DNA from: Rhizobiales bacterium PAR1
Lineage (GTDB): Bacteria; Pseudomonadota; Alphaproteobacteria; Rhizobiales; Beijerinckiaceae
Reading direction: 5' to 3'
DNA length: 64,000 nucleotides
NCBI GenBank assembly: GCA_002256205.1
Contig: NKIW01000004.1
Location: forward strand, 139,802 to 203,801
The notes under the pieces are model-generated. The model was not told the DNA's origin and made no database searches. It saw only the letters and a list, made by a program, of their open reading frames with translations. Position numbers and translations under genes: made by a program. Positions 44,191-53,087 of the stretch are shown piece by piece (the first letter of the stretch is position 1; each line of letters begins with the position of its first letter).

Positions 44191-45657
44191 ATGAGTGCCA
44201 TCGCATTTCCGATCCCCGATGCCGGTATTCTGGCACGGCGCGACCTTATCATCGAAGGGCTCGCACGGTTGCTGCCGCCGGAGTGCCTCGTGACCTCCGA
44301 GGATGAACGCCGGGCCTTCGAGACCGATGCGTTCACCGCCTATCGCCGCATGCCGATGGCGGTCTGTCTGCCGCGCAATACGGCAGAGGTTTCTGCGGTG
44401 CTTTCCTTCTGCCATGACCACGGCGTACCGGTCATCCCGCGCGGCGCGGGCACGAGCCTTTGCGGCGGCGCGATCCCCCAGGAAGATGCTGTGGTCATCG
44501 GCGTCTCGAAGATGAACCGCATTCTCGAGATCGATTATCCCAACCGCCTTGCCCGCGTTGAGCCGGGCGTCACCAATCTCGCGATCACCAATGCAGTCAC
44601 GGCAGACGGTTTCTTTTATGCACCCGACCCTTCGAGCCAGCTCGCCTGCACCATCGGCGGCAATATCGGCATGAATTCGGGTGGCGCGCATTGCCTGAAA
44701 TATGGCGTGACGACCAACAATATCCTCGGCGTGACGCTGGTGCTGATGGATGGCACCGTGGTCGAGATCGGCGGCGAGGCGATGGATGCGCCGGGTTATG
44801 ATCTCCTCGGCCTCGTCTGCGGTTCGGAGGGACAGCTCGGTATCATGACGGAAGCGACCGTTCGGATCCTCCGCGCGGCGGAGGGCGCCCGCCCGGTGCT
44901 CTTCGGATTTGAAACCAGCAAACAGGCTGGCGAAGCCGTCGCCGCCATCATCGGCGCGGGCATCGTACCGGTCGCGATGGAATTCATGGACAAGCCCGCG
45001 ATCGATATCTGCGAGGCCTTCGCCCACGCGGGTTACCCGATGGATGTCGATGCGCTCTTGATCATCGAGGTGGAGGGTTCGGACGCCGAGATGGACGCGA
45101 TGCTGGGGCGCATCGTCGAGATCGCGAAGATGCATGGCGTCAAAACCGTCAAGGAGAGCAAATCCGCGATTGAGACCGCCGCGATCTGGAAAGGCCGTAA
45201 ATCGGCCTTCGGCGCGACAGGCCGAATCGCCGATTACATCTGTATGGATGGCACAATTCCCACGGGGCAGCTCCCCTTCGTGCTCAAACGGATCGACGAG
45301 ATCGTGAAGGGCTACGGCTTGCGCGTCGCAAATGTGTTCCACGCGGGTGACGGCAATTTGCACCCGCTGATCCTTTATAACTGCAACGATCCGGTCGAGG
45401 CGCAGAAAGCTGAGGATGCGGGTAACGACATCCTCAAGCTCTGCGTCGAGGTCGGCGGATGCCTGACTGGCGAGCACGGTGTCGGCATCGAGAAACGCGA
45501 TCTGATGACCCACCAGTTCAACGAAGTGGACCTGCACCAGCAGATGAAAATCCGCGCCGCGTTTGATCCCGGTTGGCTGATGAACCCGGCTAAGGTCTTC
45601 CCGCTTGAGGGGCGGTTGCCGGTTGAAGACGGCGCCCTGAACGGAAAGGCTGCGTGA
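44191..45657 (+). CDS. glcD: Glycolate oxidase subunit GlcD (FAD-linked)
   Basis: A 488-residue flavoprotein of the VAO/PCMH fold. The FAD-binding part has VIPRGAGTSLCGGAIP (about residues 88-103) and GGNIGMNSGGAHCLKYG; the C-terminal cap has NVFHAGDGNLHPLI and CLTGEHGVGIEKRD. It oxidises glycolate (or D-lactate) to glyoxylate, passing electrons through GlcE and GlcF to the quinone pool. ATG at 44191 follows GGGCGGGAGA; the frame is open far upstream but overlaps the LysR promoter. One-base overlap with glcE. Confidence 0.93.
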   Translation: MSAIAFPIPDAGILARRDLIIEGLARLLPPECLVTSEDERRAFETDAFTAYRRMPMAVCLPRNTAEVSAVLSFCHDHGVPVIPRGAGTSLCGGAIPQEDAVVIGVSKMNRILEIDYPNRLARVEPGVTNLAITNAVTADGFFYAPDPSSQLACTIGGNIGMNSGGAHCLKYGVTTNNILGVTLVLMDGTVVEIGGEAMDAPGYDLLGLVCGSEGQLGIMTEATVRILRAAEGARPVLFGFETSKQAGEAVAAIIGAGIVPVAMEFMDKPAIDICEAFAHAGYPMDVDALLIIEVEGSDAEMDAMLGRIVEIAKMHGVKTVKESKSAIETAAIWKGRKSAFGATGRIADYICMDGTIPTGQLPFVLKRIDEIVKGYGLRVANVFHAGDGNLHPLILYNCNDPVEAQKAEDAGNDILKLCVEVGGCLTGEHGVGIEKRDLMTHQFNEVDLHQQMKIRAAFDPGWLMNPAKVFPLEGRLPVEDGALNGKAA

Positions 45658-46853
45658 TGACACTCACCGGTATGCATCAGCCCACCGATGAAACGGCAGC
45701 CGCCGAGCTTGTGCGTCAGGCCAAGGCCGAGGGCATACCGATCCGCGTGGCGGGTGGCGGCACGCGCGGTGGCGTCGGGCGCCCGGCTCAGGCCGGTGTG
45801 ACGGTCTCGACCGCGAAACTCCGGGGCATCACCCTCTATGAACCCTCCGAAATGGTGATCGGCGCATGGGCCGGCACGCCTTTGGCCGAAATTGAGGCCA
45901 CGCTCGACGCCAAGGGCCAGATGCTCGCCTTCGAGCCAGCCGATTTCCGCCTGCTGTACGGAACGAACGGTTCGCCAACAATTGGCGCTGTAGCGGCCGG
46001 CAATATCGCAGGGCCGCGCCGCATCTGGGCAGGTGGATGCCGCGACAGCCTGATCGGTGTGCGTTTCGTCAACGGCAGCGGCGAGCTCGTCAAATCCGGC
46101 GGGCGGGTGATGAAGAACGTCACCGGGCTCGATCTCGTGAAGCTTCAAGCGGGCGCGTGGGGCACGCTGGGACTACTCACCGAGGTGATCTTCAAGGTGG
46201 TGCCGAAGCCGGATACGGTAGCAACGCTGGTGCTTGCCGGGCTGGACGACCCGCGCGCGATCAGAGCCATGGCCGATGCCATCACCTCACCGTTCGAGAT
46301 CACAGGCGCAGCCCACCTCCCCGATGGCGTGGGTGGCGAAGGCGCACGAACCTATCTCCGCATCGAGGGTTTTCCGGATTCCATCGCCTATCGTACTGAC
46401 GCGCTCGGCAAGCTTCTTGCCCAATATGGCGCGCTCTCGCGGCTCGGTGACGCGGTTGGTGCCTCGGTCTGGTCAGCGATCCGTGATGCGGCACCACTCG
46501 CGGAACCGCGCGATCAGGTGATCTGGCGGCTTTCGGTGAAGCCGAGTGAGGCGCCCGCTGCGATCGCGGCGATCACTGCATGCCGCGCGGCGCGAGCGTT
46601 TTACGATTGGGGCGGTGGGCTGATCTGGCTCGCCACCGCCGCTGATGGCGATGCCGGCGCAAGCATGATCCGCAAGGCGGCCAAGGCCGCGCGCGGTTAT
46701 GCGACGCTGCTGCGGGCGCCGGATACCCTTCGCGCTGTCGTGCCGGTCTTCGAGCCGGAAGCACCGGCTGTCGCGGCACTGACGAAGCGGATCAAGGCAT
46801 CGGTCGATCCCGCCGGGCTGTTTAACCCCGGCCTGATGCACGCGGGCGTTTGA
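45657..46853 (+). CDS. glcE: Glycolate oxidase subunit GlcE (FAD-binding)
   Basis: A 398-residue FAD-binding subunit. IRVAGGGTRGGVGRP near residue 30 and TIGAVAAGNIAGPRR near residue 110 are the flavin-binding segments; the catalytic cap of GlcD is shortened, as usual for GlcE. ATG at 45657 overlaps the glcD stop (TGATG). Ten bases to glcF. Complex with GlcD and GlcF at the inner membrane. Confidence 0.92.
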   Translation: MTLTGMHQPTDETAAAELVRQAKAEGIPIRVAGGGTRGGVGRPAQAGVTVSTAKLRGITLYEPSEMVIGAWAGTPLAEIEATLDAKGQMLAFEPADFRLLYGTNGSPTIGAVAAGNIAGPRRIWAGGCRDSLIGVRFVNGSGELVKSGGRVMKNVTGLDLVKLQAGAWGTLGLLTEVIFKVVPKPDTVATLVLAGLDDPRAIRAMADAITSPFEITGAAHLPDGVGGEGARTYLRIEGFPDSIAYRTDALGKLLAQYGALSRLGDAVGASVWSAIRDAAPLAEPRDQVIWRLSVKPSEAPAAIAAITACRAARAFYDWGGGLIWLATAADGDAGASMIRKAAKAARGYATLLRAPDTLRAVVPVFEPEAPAVAALTKRIKASVDPAGLFNPGLMHAGV

Positions 46854-46862
46854 GGTTCTGAC

Positions 46863-48194
46863 ATGCAAACCAACTTCTCCCTCGCGGCCCTGGCCGATCC
46901 CGCCATGCAGGCTTCCGAGAAGATCCTGCGCACCTGCGTCCATTGTGGGTTCTGCACCGCCACTTGCCCGACCTATCTCGAACTTGGCGATGAACTCGAT
47001 AGCCCGCGTGGACGCATCTACCTCATCAAGAAGATGTTCGAGAGCGGCGAGGCAGCGACGAAAGAGGTCGTGACCCATGTGGATCGTTGCCTTTCCTGCC
47101 TCTCCTGCATGACGACCTGCCCCTCGGGCGTGCATTACATGCACCTCGTCGATCATGCCCGTGCACACATCGAGGCGACCTACAAGCGCCCTTTCCACCA
47201 GAAACTGATGCGCGGGTTGCTCGCCAATCTCCTGCCCTACCCAAAGCGCTTCCGCGCCGCGATTTTCGCTTCTGTGCTGGCGCGGCCTCTGAAGCCGTTG
47301 GTCGAGAAACTGCCGGTCCTCGGCAAGCAGCTCGGCGCGATGCTTGCGCTGGCGCCGAAAGCTGTGCCGAACCGCTCTTCGATGGAAGGCCCAGCGAACT
47401 TTCCTGCAAAGGGAGCGAAGAAAGGTCGTGTCGCACTGCTCTCCGGTTGTGCCCAGCCGGTGCTCGCGCCGGAAATCAATGAGGCAACGATCCGGGTGCT
47501 GACCCGCCTCGGCGTCGAAGTCGTGCTGCCGAAAAACGAGGGGTGCTGCGGGGCGCTCGTGCATCACATGGGCCATGAGAAAGCCAGCCACGCGCAGGCG
47601 GCCAAGCTGATCGACGCCTGGACGGTGGAGATCGAGCAAGGGCTCGATGCGATCATTATCACCGCCTCAGGCTGCGGGACGACGATCAAGGACTATGGCT
47701 TCATGTTCCGCGACGATCCGGCCTATGCAGCCAAAGCGGCAAAGGTTTCGAGCCTTGCCAAAGACATCACCGAGTATCTCGCGACGCTGGACCTGACCCC
47801 GACCCTCCAGACCGGCATGACTGTCGCCTATCATTCCGCCTGCTCGATGCAGCATGGGCAGAAGATCACGGATGCGCCGAAGACAGTGCTCAAGGCGCTC
47901 GGCTTCAAGGTGAAGGACGTGCCGGAAGGGCATATCTGTTGCGGTTCGGCCGGCACCTACAACATGCTTCAGCCGGAGATTTCCGGTCGCCTCCGCGCGC
48001 GCAAGACGAAAAACATCGCGCGCCTGTCGCCCGATGTTGTCGCGACCGGCAATCTCGGCTGCATCAGCCAGATCGGACTTGGCTTCGAGGAGCGGCAGCT
48101 ATCCCTGAAGAGCCAGCAGTCCGTGCCGGTGGTTCATACCATCCAGCTCGTCGATTGGGCTTTGGGTGGCGAGAAGCCGGCGAAGCTGGGATAA
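46863..48194 (+). CDS. glcF: Glycolate oxidase iron-sulfur subunit GlcF
   Basis: A 443-residue iron-sulfur protein. Two ferredoxin-type 4Fe-4S motifs are at Cys25-28-31-35 and Cys76-79-82-86, and two CCG-type domains follow (NEGCCGALVHHMG and HICCGSAGTYN), as in GlcF, LldE and HdrB. It carries electrons from the flavin subunits to the membrane. Last gene of glcDEF; an intergenic repeat follows. Confidence 0.95.
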   Translation: MQTNFSLAALADPAMQASEKILRTCVHCGFCTATCPTYLELGDELDSPRGRIYLIKKMFESGEAATKEVVTHVDRCLSCLSCMTTCPSGVHYMHLVDHARAHIEATYKRPFHQKLMRGLLANLLPYPKRFRAAIFASVLARPLKPLVEKLPVLGKQLGAMLALAPKAVPNRSSMEGPANFPAKGAKKGRVALLSGCAQPVLAPEINEATIRVLTRLGVEVVLPKNEGCCGALVHHMGHEKASHAQAAKLIDAWTVEIEQGLDAIIITASGCGTTIKDYGFMFRDDPAYAAKAAKVSSLAKDITEYLATLDLTPTLQTGMTVAYHSACSMQHGQKITDAPKTVLKALGFKVKDVPEGHICCGSAGTYNMLQPEISGRLRARKTKNIARLSPDVVATGNLGCISQIGLGFEERQLSLKSQQSVPVVHTIQLVDWALGGEKPAKLG

Positions 48195-48204
48195 AGCCTT
48201 GAAC

Positions 48205-48287
48205 GTCATTGCGCGCAGGAGCTTTAGCCTCAGCGTGGCAATCCGGAAAAACCAGAGCTGGATTGCTTCGCATTCGCTCGCAATGAC
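48205..48287. repeat. Dispersed inverted-repeat element after glcF
   Basis: Outer arms GTCATTGCG (48205-48213) and CGCAATGAC (48279-48287) and inner arms GGCAATCC (48237-48244) and GGATTGC (48260-48266) form a long imperfect hairpin with a CCAGAGCTGG-type centre. This 'attgcgagcgnagcgaagcaatcc' type of element is scattered in intergenic regions of many Proteobacteria, typically between convergent genes as here. Confidence 0.8.
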
Positions 48288-48296
48288 CCATGAGCC

Positions 48297-49634
48297 TCAG
48301 AAATACCGCCACCACACATAGACGTGGCTGATCGCCACCGAGACGAGCATCATCGGGAAGGCGTAGAGCGTGTAGGTCACGAAGCTGAACGGCACGCCCT
48401 CGCGATCGCCGATGCCAGCGACTGTGAGGTTCGCAGAGGCGCCGATCAGCGTGCCGTTGCCGCCGAGGCAAGCTCCGAGCGAAAGGCACCACCACAGCGC
48501 CTCGATCTTGTCAGGACCGCCGAAGGATGGAGCCATCGATTTGATCAACGGGATCATCGTCGCGACAAACGGAATGTTGTCGACGATGGCCGAGAGTACA
48601 GCGGATGACCAGAGGATGACATAACCGGTTTTGGCGAGATCGCCGCCGGTCAGCGCGACGGTCTTTTCCGCGAGCATCTTCAAGAGGCCGCCGGTTTCGA
48701 CGCCATAGACGACGACGAACAGGCCGACGAAGAAGAAAATCGTGATCCATTCGACATCCTGAAAGGTCTCGTGGACCTTCTTGGATTCAGCCTCGCCGTG
48801 ATGCGACCAGTTGTCGAGCATCATCAGGACAGCGGCGCCGCCCATCGCCACCGTGGCGGGTTCGAGGTGAAGCTGGCGCGCGAAAATGAAGCCGAGGATC
48901 ACCGCGGCGATCACGACCACTGACTGCTTGAGCAGCAGCCAATCCGCGATGGTGGAATGGGCGGAAAGCTCCATCACGCGGGCCTTGTCCTCGGCCGTCG
49001 CGGTCATCGACTTGCCCCAGACGAGGTGGATCATGACGAGTTGAACCGCCATCACGACAATGATCACCGGGGTCAAATGTACAACGAACTGGTTAAAGGT
49101 CAGGCCAACCTGAGAGCCGATCAGGATATTCGGCGGATCGCCAATCAGGGTGGCCGTACCGCCGATGTTCGAGGCGAAAATCTCGGCAAACAGGAACGGA
49201 TAGGCCGGCGCTTTCAACTGGCGGCAGATCGCGATCGTTACCGGCACAACCAGCAACACTGTTGTGACGTTATCGAGGAGCGCCGAGAGCACCGCGGTGC
49301 AGATTTGCAGCAGGATCAGAATACCCACCGGGCTGGCATTGGCCTTCTGCGCCGACCACACTGCCAGATACTGGAAAATGCCGGAGCGACGCGAGATCGA
49401 GACCAGAATCATCATGCCGACAAGGAGGCCGATGGTGTTGAAATCGATGCCCTTGATCGCCTTTTCCTGATCGAGCACCCCGACAAGGATCATCGCGCCG
49501 GCGCCCAGAAGCGCAATCGTCGAGCGATTGATTTTCTCGGTGATGATCACCGCATAGGTCACCAGCAGAACGATGGTGGAAACCCACATCGGGTTCATGC
49601 CGAAGAGGATCTGGCCCGCGCCACTCGAATGCAT
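48297..49634 (-). CDS. ArsB/NhaD-type ion transporter superfamily permease
   Basis: A 445-residue inner-membrane protein with about eleven helices in two repeats. SALLDNVTTVLLVVPVTIA and GGTATLIGDPPNILIG in the first half and SAIVDNIPFVATMIPLI and GGNGTLIGASANLTVAG in the second are the paired re-entrant signatures of the ion transporter superfamily (ArsB, NhaD, SLC13/P). The ion carried cannot be fixed; Na+/H+ exchange or a dicarboxylate/anion are both possible. It lies 142 bases downstream of the second permease gene on the same strand. Confidence 0.87.
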   Translation of the reverse strand: MHSSGAGQILFGMNPMWVSTIVLLVTYAVIITEKINRSTIALLGAGAMILVGVLDQEKAIKGIDFNTIGLLVGMMILVSISRRSGIFQYLAVWSAQKANASPVGILILLQICTAVLSALLDNVTTVLLVVPVTIAICRQLKAPAYPFLFAEIFASNIGGTATLIGDPPNILIGSQVGLTFNQFVVHLTPVIIVVMAVQLVMIHLVWGKSMTATAEDKARVMELSAHSTIADWLLLKQSVVVIAAVILGFIFARQLHLEPATVAMGGAAVLMMLDNWSHHGEAESKKVHETFQDVEWITIFFFVGLFVVVYGVETGGLLKMLAEKTVALTGGDLAKTGYVILWSSAVLSAIVDNIPFVATMIPLIKSMAPSFGGPDKIEALWWCLSLGACLGGNGTLIGASANLTVAGIGDREGVPFSFVTYTLYAFPMMLVSVAISHVYVWWRYF

Positions 49635-49776
49635 TGTCGCCCCCGCAACTTATTATTCTTTCGGGAGAGAACAAACGAACACAGGCGCGCCACGTCAAGC
49701 GAAAAGGGCCTGACGGACCGACATCTCTCATGCTCCCGCCACAGGGCTGCCTGCGGGATCCGCAAGGCGGTGCAAT

Positions 49777-51186
49777 TCACATCGTGAACTTGAACCACCA
49801 GACCAGCACCAACAGCGGGCCAAGGATGCCAAAAGACCAGCCGATGTAACCGAAAAAGCCTGGCATTTTGACGCCCATATCGCGCGCGATCACCGCGACC
49901 ATGAGGTTCGGTGCATTCCCGATGTAGGTCAGCGCGCCCATAAAGACGGCCGCGGCGGAAATCGCGTTCAGCGTGAGACCAAGCGGCCCCATGAGCTGCG
50001 CGGGATCGCCACCTGCGAGCTGAAAGAACACGAGATAGGTCGGCGCGTTATCGAGGAAGGCCGAGAGGAGGCCTGTGAGCCAGAAATACGCCGTATTGTT
50101 CGGGCTGCCGTCGGCGTTCGAGACCATAGCGACCAACGGGCCCAGTGCGCCCTGCTTTCCGGCAGCAAGGATCGCCAGAACCGGGATCATGCAGAGGAAG
50201 ATCGCCGCGAAGAGCTTGGCGACCTCGGCGATCGGCCCCCAGTTAAAATCATTCCCGGCCCGGACGGGTTTCGGGGTGATGGCAAGCGAGATCAGCGCAA
50301 TCACCAACAGAACGACATCACGCGCGACATTCTGCAGGTCGAGGTGACCACCGGGGAAGTGGATCGAGACACCGGGCTTCCATGCTGCGGCGGCAAGAAT
50401 CGCCACGATGATTGCGCCCATCAGCGCGACATTCGGCAAACCATAGAGCTGGATGGCGCGGTCCGGCGTCTTGTCCTTCGGGTGCGGGCGTCCCGCTTCC
50501 TTGCGCATCAGAATGCCGTCCCAGACGTAGAAAATCATGAGCAGACCGGCGCTGACCAGCATGGTCTCCGGCAGCAGGGTTTTCGTCGTCCAGAAAAAAT
50601 CGACACCGCGCAGGAAGCCAATGAACAGCGGCGGGTCTCCCAGAGGGGTCAGCGAGCCACCAATGTTCGAGACGAGAAAGATGAAGAAAACCACGAGATG
50701 CACCGTATGCGTGCGATCATCGTTGGCGCGGATCAGCGGGCGGATCAGGATCATCGAGGCACCGGTGGTGCCGACAAGGCTCGCGAGCACGGTGCCAATC
50801 GCGAGAATGCCGGTGTTGACCGCAGGCGTGCCACGCAGGTTCCCGGCAACGAGAATGCCGCCCGCCACGGTATAGAGAGCGAAGAGCAGCACGATGAAGC
50901 TCACGTATTCGAGCAGCATGGTGTGCAGCACCGCTTCCATGGCGATGCCGGCTCCTTTAGAAAACGCGAGTGGCAACACCGTCAGCAACGCCCAGCCGGC
51001 GGCGATCTTGCCGTAATGATCATGCCAGAGGCGATGGAACAGCATCGGACCTGTCGCGATGGTCAGTAGGAGGCCGACGAACGGCAGCGCCCAGAAGAGG
51101 GAAAGCCCCTTGCCATCAAGTCCTTCGGCCGCAAAAGCAGGCGTGGCGGCAACAAGCGCGAGGAGCGCAACGGCAATTTTCTGCAT
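49777..51186 (-). CDS. NhaD/CitMHS-like sodium:proton antiporter or anion permease with signal sequence
   Basis: A 469-residue protein with a cleavable-looking signal (MQKIAVALLALVAATPAFA) followed by eleven to thirteen helices. SLVGTTGASMILIRPLI, GGSLTPLGDPPLFIGFLRG and FLDNAPTYLVFFQLAGG are the superfamily motifs. ATG at 51186 follows GGGGGATAGA; the longer frame starts before the signal peptide and is unlikely. It is a distant relative of the permease just downstream, so two members of one superfamily lie side by side behind glcDEF. Divergent from the glutamine amidotransferase gene. Confidence 0.85.
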   Translation of the reverse strand: MQKIAVALLALVAATPAFAAEGLDGKGLSLFWALPFVGLLLTIATGPMLFHRLWHDHYGKIAAGWALLTVLPLAFSKGAGIAMEAVLHTMLLEYVSFIVLLFALYTVAGGILVAGNLRGTPAVNTGILAIGTVLASLVGTTGASMILIRPLIRANDDRTHTVHLVVFFIFLVSNIGGSLTPLGDPPLFIGFLRGVDFFWTTKTLLPETMLVSAGLLMIFYVWDGILMRKEAGRPHPKDKTPDRAIQLYGLPNVALMGAIIVAILAAAAWKPGVSIHFPGGHLDLQNVARDVVLLVIALISLAITPKPVRAGNDFNWGPIAEVAKLFAAIFLCMIPVLAILAAGKQGALGPLVAMVSNADGSPNNTAYFWLTGLLSAFLDNAPTYLVFFQLAGGDPAQLMGPLGLTLNAISAAAVFMGALTYIGNAPNLMVAVIARDMGVKMPGFFGYIGWSFGILGPLLVLVWWFKFTM

Positions 51187-51306
51187 TCTATCCCCCGCGA
51201 GGCCGGCGTTTTTGTTCGCTTCCGTATCTAAGGCAAAAGCGCCGCGAGGCAACCTCATGCGCTTTGAGGTGCATAAGCTCTTCATAGACGGTTCATTTTT
51301 CTGATT

Positions 51307-51325
51307 GATAATGATAGTTAGAAAT
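51307..51325. promoter_or_regulatory. Fur-box-like sequence
   Basis: GATAATGATA at 51307-51316 equals the first half of the classical Fur box; the following nine bases agree less well (about 13 of 19 overall). It lies in the 179-base divergent gap between the permease and glutamine amidotransferase genes, in an AT-rich patch. Binding is unproven. Confidence 0.25.
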
Positions 51326-51365
51326 TTCTTTCTGACTTATTCGCGATAAACAGAGAAATTCTCCG

Positions 51366-52145
51366 ATGTGCCGGTTTCTTGCCTATCAGGGTCAACCCGT
51401 CTTGCTGGAGAGCGTGGTCTCCAAGCCCTGTCATTCGCTGATTCACCAGTCGATCCATGCGACGGAGGCGAAAACCGCCACCAATGGCGATGGCTTCGGC
51501 CTCGGCTGGTATGGCGAACGGCCCGAGCCCGGCATCTACCGCGATCTCAGGCCTGCATGGTCGGATGACAACCTGCTTTCGATCTGCCAGCAGGTGCGCT
51601 CCCCGTTGTTTTTCGCACATGTCCGCGCGGCGACCGGCACCGCGACCGCGCGAGCGAATTGCCACCCCTTCACGCATGGCACCAACCTGTTCATGCACAA
51701 TGGCCAGATCGGTGGTTACACGCACGTTCGCCGCCAGATCGAAAACCTGATCCCCGATACGCTCTATGTGCATCGCCATGGCACGACCGATTCGGAAGCG
51801 ATTTTCCTAGCGGCGCTGGCACGCGGTGCTGCGACGGACGCCGTCAAGGCCTTCACCTCCGTGCTGAGCACCGTCCGCAGTATCACGCGCAGCGCGGATA
51901 TCTCGGAAGCGCTGCGTTTTGCTGCGGCCTTCACCAACGGCGATACGCTTTATGCCTTCCGTTGGGCCTGCGATGACAAGGCGCCCACGCTTTACTGGCG
52001 CCACGATGCCAATGGCCTTCACGTCGTCTCCGAGCCCTGGGACGAGCGCAAGGGCGTGTGGAACGCCTTGCCGCAAGGCTCGGTGCTGGTCGCGGATCGG
52101 CATAGCCTGCCGAAGGTGATGGATTTCGCACCGGTCTGCGGGTGA
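51366..52145 (+). CDS. Class II glutamine amidotransferase (YafJ/EgtC-like)
   Basis: A 259-residue Ntn-type amidotransferase. Cys2 (MCRFLAYQG) becomes the N-terminal nucleophile after Met removal. ATNGDGFGLGWYG, FAHVRAATGTATARANCHPF and FMHNGQIGGY form the glutamine site, and GTTDSEAIF follows. There is no synthetase domain, so the acceptor of the ammonia is unknown; related proteins include YafJ and the ergothioneine enzyme EgtC, but no egt genes are nearby. Confidence 0.9.
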   Translation: MCRFLAYQGQPVLLESVVSKPCHSLIHQSIHATEAKTATNGDGFGLGWYGERPEPGIYRDLRPAWSDDNLLSICQQVRSPLFFAHVRAATGTATARANCHPFTHGTNLFMHNGQIGGYTHVRRQIENLIPDTLYVHRHGTTDSEAIFLAALARGAATDAVKAFTSVLSTVRSITRSADISEALRFAAAFTNGDTLYAFRWACDDKAPTLYWRHDANGLHVVSEPWDERKGVWNALPQGSVLVADRHSLPKVMDFAPVCG

Positions 52146-52247
52146 AACTGTGCTACGCAGGATGCGGGCACTTCGCTGTGTGCGTGACGACGACGCCAAA
52201 CCCCTTCGAGGTTGAGCCCGGCTAAGCCAGAACAAGTCTGGAAATCC

Positions 52248-53054
52248 GTGAAACTGCGCGCCGGTTACGAGCTGCACTACGACTTTCCCCAACCCACCCC
52301 GCTGATGCTGATGCTCAACGTGCATTTCAGCCGGGTCTCTGATCTGGCGGTGCCGGATCACATCGTCGTCAATCCTTCCGTACCACTCTCGGGCTATCGT
52401 GACAGCTTCGGCAACTGGTGCACGCGCCTTGTTGCGCCGGCGGGAGCGTTCATGATCTCCTCGGACTTCGAGGTGCGCGACAGCGGCCTGCCCGATCCCG
52501 CTGTGACCAAGGGCTGGCAGGTCGGCGTCGAGCATTTGCCGGACGATGCGCTGGTGTTCCTGCTCGCGAGCCGCTTCTGTGATTGCGACCGGCTGCTCGA
52601 TCTGGCGTGGACGCTGTTTGGCACCGCCGAGCCCGGTCTCGGTCGGGTGCGGGCCGTGTGCGACTTCGTGCACAACCACATCGCCTTCGGTTACGAACAC
52701 GCCTCGGTGGGCCGCTCGGCCTCGCAGGCCTATGAGGACCGGCGCGGGGTCTGCCGCGATTATGCACATCTCGCGGTCGCCTTCTGCCGCGCGCTCAACA
52801 TTCCGGCGCGCTATTGCACCGGCTATCTCAGCGATATCGGCACGCCCCTGCCGCATGCAGCAGGAGATTTTGCGGCGTGGTTCGAAGCCTATATCGGCGG
52901 CGAATGGCAGATGTTCGACCCGCGCAACAACACCCCGCGCATGGGCCGGGTGCTGATCGCCCGCGGGCGCGACGCCGCAGATGTCGCGATCACCACAACC
53001 TTCGGCGTCAACACCTTGAAGAGTTTCAAGGTCTGGACGGATGAGGTGGTGTGA
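52248..53054 (+). CDS. Transglutaminase-like protein lacking the catalytic histidine
   Basis: A 268-residue protein with an N-terminal beta domain (KLRAGYELHYDFPQPTPLML) and a transglutaminase-like core. Cys169 in RRGVCRDYAHL and Asp224 in MFDPRNN match two members of the Cys-His-Asp triad, but the third motif reads DFAAWFEAY, with Ala209 where HAW proteins have His. The same substitution (S or A) is known to me from a subfamily of alphaproteobacterial proteins, so it is not a random mutation. GTG at 52248 is chosen because homologues begin there and GGAA lies upstream; a TTG at 52212 is the longer option. Confidence 0.83.
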   Translation: MKLRAGYELHYDFPQPTPLMLMLNVHFSRVSDLAVPDHIVVNPSVPLSGYRDSFGNWCTRLVAPAGAFMISSDFEVRDSGLPDPAVTKGWQVGVEHLPDDALVFLLASRFCDCDRLLDLAWTLFGTAEPGLGRVRAVCDFVHNHIAFGYEHASVGRSASQAYEDRRGVCRDYAHLAVAFCRALNIPARYCTGYLSDIGTPLPHAAGDFAAWFEAYIGGEWQMFDPRNNTPRMGRVLIARGRDAADVAITTTFGVNTLKSFKVWTDEVV

Positions 53055-53087
53055 CGGGGATAACGCACAAGAGTGCTGTGAAAGCCC

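Noticed and set aside
44131-45663. Minus-strand frame of 510 codons
   Set aside because: Antisense to glcD with no recognisable domain.
48297-51186. The two permeases as a simple gene duplication
   Set aside because: They share superfamily motifs but differ in length, N-terminus and most residues; they are not recent copies.
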